Origin: Actinomadura bangladeshensis
GTDB taxonomy: Bacteria; Actinomycetota; Actinomycetes; Streptosporangiales; Streptosporangiaceae
Direction of reading: 5' to 3'
DNA: 64,000 bases
Assembly: GCF_004348335.1 (NCBI RefSeq)
Contig: NZ_SMJW01000003.1
Coordinates: 40,088-104,087 of the forward strand
In this document: positions 60,287 through 64,000 of the stretch, in pieces
Layout: the number at the start of each line of letters is the position of its first letter
Numbering within the stretch: the first letter of the stretch is position 1
The notes under the pieces: model-generated
What the model saw: only the letters and a program-made list of their open reading frames with translations
The model's database searches: none
What the model was told of the DNA's origin: nothing
Position numbers and translations under genes: made by a program

Positions 60287-60898
60287 ATGAGTGCCCAGCC
60301 CCCGGAGTCGTCTCCGCGTACTGTTCCGTCCGGTGAGCTTCGCGCCTCCCATGCCGATCGGGATGCGGTGGTGGAGCGGTTGCGTGATGCGGCGGCCGAG
60401 GGGCGCATCGATCTCGATGAACTCGATGCGCGCGTGGAGCAGGCGTTGAACTCCAGGACCCACTCCGAGTTGGCCGTCCTGACCGCCGACTTGCCGAAGG
60501 CCGAATCCGCTGCGGAGCGGTCGCCGCTGGTACTCAAGGGCGGTCTGCACGGCGCGTCTCGTGGTCCTGGGCGCTGGGAGGTTCCCGAGCGGGTGGTCGC
60601 TCACGGAGGTCTGGCGGGTGTGAAGATCGACTTCACCCGGGTCGAGTGCCGTCTCGCCGAGGTCGCGGTGGAGGCGTACGGGGAGGCAGCGGGCGTCACG
60701 ATCGTCATCCCCGACGGCTGGGCCGCGGACACCACGGGCATGGATCCCGGCCTCGGCGGCCTGAAGGACAAGACCACTCCCGACCGGCTCCCGGGCACCC
60801 CGCTGGTCCGGCTCACGGGGTCCGGCGGCCCGGCCGGAGTGGTCATCCGCCACCCCAACCGCCGGGAACGGCGCAAGCTGCAGAACAACCCGACGTAG
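60287..60898 (+). CDS. DUF1707 (SHOCT-like) domain protein
   Basis: A 203-residue protein. The N-terminal DUF1707 motif LRASHADRDAVVERLRDAAA is near residues 18-37, with the typical GRIDLDELDARV. The C-terminal half is a beta-rich domain with VKIDFTRVECRLAEVAVEAY. DUF1707 proteins are usually membrane-associated in actinomycetes, but no membrane helix is seen here. Function unknown. Confidence 0.82.
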   Translation: MSAQPPESSPRTVPSGELRASHADRDAVVERLRDAAAEGRIDLDELDARVEQALNSRTHSELAVLTADLPKAESAAERSPLVLKGGLHGASRGPGRWEVPERVVAHGGLAGVKIDFTRVECRLAEVAVEAYGEAAGVTIVIPDGWAADTTGMDPGLGGLKDKTTPDRLPGTPLVRLTGSGGPAGVVIRHPNRRERRKLQNNPT

Positions 60899-60941
60899 GG
60901 GCAGGCCCTCACGCACTCGGGGCCTCACGACGCCGCGCGGT

Positions 60942-61065
60942 TCAGGCGTCAGTCGCGGTGTCGGAGACCACCCGGTCGCCGCCCGGCGGCACGGCGTCCA
61001 TCAGGGTCCGCACGATCTGGGACGGTTCAGAGCCGCCGGGGCCATCACCGCGAACATCAGCACAG
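60942..61065 (-). pseudogene. DUF574-type methyltransferase remnant
   Basis: On the minus strand, GGSEPSQIVRTLMDAVPPGG can be read in one frame followed by DRVVSDTATDA and a stop, closely matching the SNPSHIANTLMDAVPAGSHLV part of the intact enzyme at 62252-63079. A VLMFAVM strand in another frame aligns with the preceding VAVMLIGVL. Only about 40 codons remain, frameshifted and without start. Confidence 0.7.
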
Positions 61066-61476
61066 TCAGTCGGGCAGGGCGGCGGTGAGGTCCACCTCGA
61101 CGAGCTGGCCGGGGAAGCCGAGCTGCGCGACGCCCAGGAGAGTGCTCGCGGATGTGAACGCCGGTCCGAGGGCGGAGGCGGTGAGCCGGGTCCACGCGGT
61201 GCTCAGGTCGTCCCGGACGTCGCTCCGCACGTAGACCACCGAACGCACCACGTGCTGCGGCTCGGCGTTCACCGCCGCGAGGGCGGCGAGCGCGTTCGCG
61301 ACGATCCGGTCGACCTGCGCTTCGATGGATCCCGGGCCGACGAGGGAGCCGCCCGGGTCGAGGGGGCACTGTCCCGCCAGGTAGGCCGTCCGCCCGGTCT
61401 CGGCGACGGTGATGTGGTGGTATCCGGGTGTCCGGTGCAGCGACTCGGGATTGATGCGGGTGATCTCGGCTGTCAT
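61066..61476 (-). CDS. RidA family protein
   Basis: A 136-residue protein of the YjgF/YER057c/RidA family. YLAGQCPLDPGGSLVGPGSI near residues 32-51 and VVRSVVYVRSDVRDDLSTAW near 76-95 are present, and the C-terminal strand reads LVEVDLTAAL. The Arg that holds the imine/2-aminoacrylate in true RidA (usually in an R-x-x-V-E-I context) is not evident, so substrate may differ. ATG at 61476. Confidence 0.87.
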   Translation of the reverse strand: MTAEITRINPESLHRTPGYHHITVAETGRTAYLAGQCPLDPGGSLVGPGSIEAQVDRIVANALAALAAVNAEPQHVVRSVVYVRSDVRDDLSTAWTRLTASALGPAFTSASTLLGVAQLGFPGQLVEVDLTAALPD

Positions 61477-61540
61477 GGCCGCAAGTCTGGCCGAGACGCC
61501 GGGAGCGGCACATCCCGTTTCCCTGCCGCGGGTTCCGCGG

Positions 61541-62146
61541 TCAGCGGCGGTTCGCCTCCGCGTACAGCTGGGGGCGGGCGAACCAATCGGCGTCGAGGCG
61601 CTGGCCGGTCAATGACTCCAGGGTGGCCATGGCGGTCTCCCAGTCCGGGCCCGGAAGGTCCTGTGCACTGAGGTCGCACAGCGCGCCGAGGTGGTCGGTC
61701 AGGGCGTCGGGATCGGTGCCCCATCGGGTCAGCGGGTCGAGCATGTCCAATTCGGTGATCACCACACCGTCGACGAGGTGGTAGAGCCTGTTGAAGTTGT
61801 TGATCAGCCAGAACACCGAGTGGACCGTGGCGTCCCTGCTGAGCCGCCGCAACGCGTCCGCCTCGGCCGTCGCGGTGCCGTATCCGACGATGACGAAGGC
61901 GTCGCCGCGCTGTTCGAGGAAGACCGCGTCGTCGAAGTCGTAGTCACTGTCGTCGTCCGGGCGGCGGGTGGTCACGGTGTCCGGGTCCCCGTGCAACCGG
62001 CGCACCAGTTCCCGCACTGTCACGTCGGCACTGTGCGGGCGGACGACGGTCCAGCACAGGTTCTCTGCCGGGTGCGGCGAGACATGGTCCAGTTGCCGGA
62101 GCATCCGTACGTAGTGCTCGACTTGCTCCGGTACCGGGCCCGTCAT
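61541..62146 (-). CDS. DUF6461 family protein
   Basis: A 201-residue soluble protein similar to DUF6461: the hallmarks are VHSVFWLINNFNRLYHLVDG near residues 108-127, then a LDMLDPLTRWGTDPDALTDH stretch near 134-153. AAGGAG precedes the ATG at 62146. Function unknown; the family is abundant in Streptosporangiales. Confidence 0.72.
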   Translation of the reverse strand: MTGPVPEQVEHYVRMLRQLDHVSPHPAENLCWTVVRPHSADVTVRELVRRLHGDPDTVTTRRPDDDSDYDFDDAVFLEQRGDAFVIVGYGTATAEADALRRLSRDATVHSVFWLINNFNRLYHLVDGVVITELDMLDPLTRWGTDPDALTDHLGALCDLSAQDLPGPDWETAMATLESLTGQRLDADWFARPQLYAEANRR

Positions 62147-62251
62147 GATCGGCTCCTTCGGTCGTCGGCCGGCCGCCCCTGCCGGAACGCCGAGACCGCC
62201 ACCGGCCCGGACGCCGCCCGGTAGCGAGCCGGTCGGGTCGCAGCGGGTGGT

Positions 62252-63079
62252 TCAGGTGGGTTTGTGGGCCATTCCGCCCCAGAGGGCGGCGGGGGCGGCG
62301 GCCTCCAGATCGGAGCGGGGGCGCCATCTTGAGACCTCGACGACGCCGGGCTCGATGAGTTCCAGGCCGGTGAAGAAGCCGGTGACCTGTTCGCGGTCGC
62401 GCAGTGTCACCTTTTCCGTCGAGTTCTCGTTCATGGCCCGCGCGAACGCGGCCATCTCCTCGGGGAAGATGTCGTTCGCGGTGTGGGACACCACCAGGTG
62501 GCTGCCCGCGGGCACGGCGTCCATCAGCGTGTTCGCGATATGGGACGGGTTCGACTCGTCCGGGATGAAATGGAGGACGCCGATGAGCATGACCGCCACC
62601 GGCTTGGTGAAGTCCAGCGTGCGGGCCGCCTGCTGAAGGATCGTGGCGGGGTCGCGCAGGTCGGCGTCGATGTAGTCGGTCATGCCCGGTTTGCTGCTCT
62701 TCAGCAATGCCTCGGCATGCGCCAGGACGATCGGGTCGTTGTCGACGTAGACGATCCGGCACTCGGGGACGAGCGCCTGGGCGACCTCGTGGGTGTTGTC
62801 GGCCGCCGGCAGCCCGGTCCCGATGTCCAGGAACTGGCGGATCCCGGCCTCGGCGACCAGGTACTCCACCGTCCGCGCCAGGAACGCACGATTGGCCCGC
62901 ACGGATTTGACCGTGGACGGAAACGCCTTCAGGCCGGCCTCGGCGGCCGCTCGGTCGACCTCGAAGTTGTCCTTGCCGCCCAGCCAGACGTCATAGACCC
63001 TTGCGGGGTGAGGGATGTTCGTGTTGACCCGGGAGAGTTTGTCCTGACCCGATGACTCTTCTGGCAGGTCCGATGCCAC
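62252..63079 (-). CDS. SAM-dependent methyltransferase (DUF574/Methyltransf_19 type)
   Basis: A 275-residue methyltransferase common in actinomycetes. The family N-terminus HPARVYDVWLGGKDNFEVDR near residues 24-43 is followed by FLDIGTGLPAADNTHEVAQA near 80-99, the VYVDNDPIVLAHA motif and the LMDAVPAGSHLVVSHT strand. GAGGAGA precedes the GTG at 63079; an ATG at 63103 is less well placed. Substrate unknown. A frameshifted fragment of a paralogue is at 60942-61065. Confidence 0.87.
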   Translation of the reverse strand: MASDLPEESSGQDKLSRVNTNIPHPARVYDVWLGGKDNFEVDRAAAEAGLKAFPSTVKSVRANRAFLARTVEYLVAEAGIRQFLDIGTGLPAADNTHEVAQALVPECRIVYVDNDPIVLAHAEALLKSSKPGMTDYIDADLRDPATILQQAARTLDFTKPVAVMLIGVLHFIPDESNPSHIANTLMDAVPAGSHLVVSHTANDIFPEEMAAFARAMNENSTEKVTLRDREQVTGFFTGLELIEPGVVEVSRWRPRSDLEAAAPAALWGGMAHKPT

Positions 63080-63530
63080 GAACGTCTCCTCACACACCGC
63101 CATTGATAAGGCAAAACCACCATATATCCGCCACGCCTTTCCCTCGCACCGCTCAGCAGACAGGGCTGCCGCGAGGTCCACCCCGACGAGCCGATTACCC
63201 CTCACACTCCGTTGACCTGCGGCGTGTTGTTGTTATGAAGGCGCTCATAACAACAACACGCCGCAGGTCAACGGGATGGGACGGGGGGGAGGTGGGCGTC
63301 TTTCGCCGGGCCGGTGGACGGGTGCCGCGCTGCCGGTGCCGGTGTGGGCTCGTCCGAACCCGGGGCGGGGCTCGGACGTCGGAGGAGGGTGACAAGTGCG
63401 CTGGTAGGATCTCGGGCGATGCGTGGGCGGTAGCGGTGACGCAGCCAGGTGGCCCGCCCCGGCGTGATACGGCCGATATTCGCTCGGCGCGGGATTCCGT
63501 CCGCCCGCATGTCCACAGTTAGGTTCCCCG
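63080..63530. other. Divergent intergenic region with a long hairpin
   Basis: No gene was found in these 451 bases. They contain hairpin copy 3 at 63209-63274. The rest, 63275-63530, is G-rich and shows no clear promoter. Confidence 0.5.
63209..63274. repeat. Long hairpin repeat, copy 3 (28-bp stem, 10-nt loop)
   Basis: Arm 63209-63236 is the exact complement of 63247-63274, with a 10-base loop at 63237-63246. It differs from copy 2 only in the outermost base pair and the loop. Unlike the others it lies between divergent genes, upstream of both, so it cannot be a simple gene-end terminator. Confidence 0.88.
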
Positions 63531-64000
63531 GTGCTGCTCTCCCCTCTGGCCGATCGTCGTTTCAAGGCCGGTGCGTTGCCGGCCGCCGCCAGGGGCAACT
63601 GGTTGTTCGTCGTGGTGCTGCTCGCGGGTGTCGTGCTGCGGGTCGTCACCATGCTGGGGTTCCGGGGCGTGCTGTGGTTCAACGACAGCTACGACTTCCT
63701 GCGGATCGCCGACGACCCGTTCCCGCATCCGCTGCGGCCGTCCGGTTACGGGCTGTTCCTGTGGGGGTTGAAGCCGTTCCACAGCCTGGCGCTCGTGACG
63801 TTGCTGCAGCATGCGGCGATCGTCGGGCTGGCGGTGGTCGGCTACCGGATGCTCGTCCGCGACTTCGAGGTGCGGCGGACGTGGGCGGCGCTGGCCGTCA
63901 CGCCGATCCTGCTGGACTCGTACCAGATCGAGCTCGAGCATCTGCTCCTGTCGGACACCTTGTTCACCGTGCTCATCTTCGGGGCGCTGCTGGTGCTGGC
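63531..64000 (+). CDS. Polytopic membrane protein, glycosyltransferase-39-like, cut by window end
   Basis: The first ~156 residues of a protein that continues past the window. A short basic start is followed by hydrophobic helices at about residues 24-43, 82-106 and 119-135 and a further one at the end. The first loop, GVLWFNDSYDFLRIAD near residues 47-62, resembles the acidic first loop of GT-C mannosyl- or arabinosyltransferases, though it is weak. The start is taken as the GTG at 63531; no strong ribosome site is visible. Confidence 0.6.
   Translation, partial: MLLSPLADRRFKAGALPAAARGNWLFVVVLLAGVVLRVVTMLGFRGVLWFNDSYDFLRIADDPFPHPLRPSGYGLFLWGLKPFHSLALVTLLQHAAIVGLAVVGYRMLVRDFEVRRTWAALAVTPILLDSYQIELEHLLLSDTLFTVLIFGALLVL

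Noticed and set aside
63245..63682. 145-codon minus-strand frame covering hairpin copy 3 and the membrane-protein start
   Set aside because: Pro/Thr/Arg-rich, runs through the hairpin arm, and opposes a hydrophobic coding region on the plus strand.

Overview
The window is high-GC, densely coded actinomycete chromosome. GTG and TTG starts are frequent and many neighbours overlap by four bases (GTGA or ATGA). Several gene families are typical of Streptosporangiales: XRE regulators with a DUF5753-type C-terminus, DUF397, DUF6879, DUF6082, DUF6461, DUF1707, small HATPase proteins and DUF574-type methyltransferases. An Actinomadura-like (Thermomonosporaceae) source is my best guess. No rRNA, tRNA, CRISPR array, transposase or phage structural gene was seen.

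Layout. (1) 1-6340: a 5'-cut polysaccharide deacetylase, a GNAT enzyme, then a complete SDP-type (sporulation-delaying/cannibalism) peptide-toxin operon. It holds the SdpC-like precursor, SdpA, SdpB, an ABC ATPase and permease, and two small unknown proteins. A 44-bp direct repeat lies on either side. (2) 6340-31240: an accessory region rich in defence-type and regulatory genes. It contains a Ser/Thr kinase abutting hsdR, decayed genes, an XRE/DUF397 pair, DUF6082, a DUF6879 cassette, an hsdS-hsdM-HTH/methylase operon, a TIGR04141-type protein, a STAND ATPase, a second DUF6879 cassette, and then secreted and zinc-finger proteins. The type I restriction system is split: hsdR lies about 6.6 kb from hsdM/hsdS on the same strand. 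(3) 31440-42580: htpG, then a catabolic-looking set (GlcD-type flavoprotein, ThDP enzyme, FGGY kinase, sphingosine-phosphate-lyase-like PLP enzyme, acyl-CoA dehydrogenase with a divergent MerR regulator) and a DUF1259 protein. (4) 42712-54691: ordinary chromosomal genes, including a DUF4178-DUF2617-DUF4247-DUF350-spermidine synthase operon, dapC-fdxA, a lipoprotein deacetylase, a crotonase, a methyltransferase, a CysRS-like protein without catalytic motifs, a hydrolase and a quinone oxidoreductase. (5) 54849-64000: a lipoprotein/secreted protein/kinase operon, a HATPase-XRE-triple-DUF397 module, DUF1707, a methyltransferase remnant, RidA, DUF6461, an intact DUF574 methyltransferase, and the start of a polytopic membrane protein.

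Two signals stand out. One is the complete SDP-like toxin locus, which lacks an obvious SdpI/SdpR and instead carries an ABC transporter. The other is a family of three nearly perfect 27-28-bp hairpins at 15.5, 36.4 and 63.2 kb. All have 10-nt loops, and the stems differ by compensatory base-pair changes, so pairing itself appears to be maintained.
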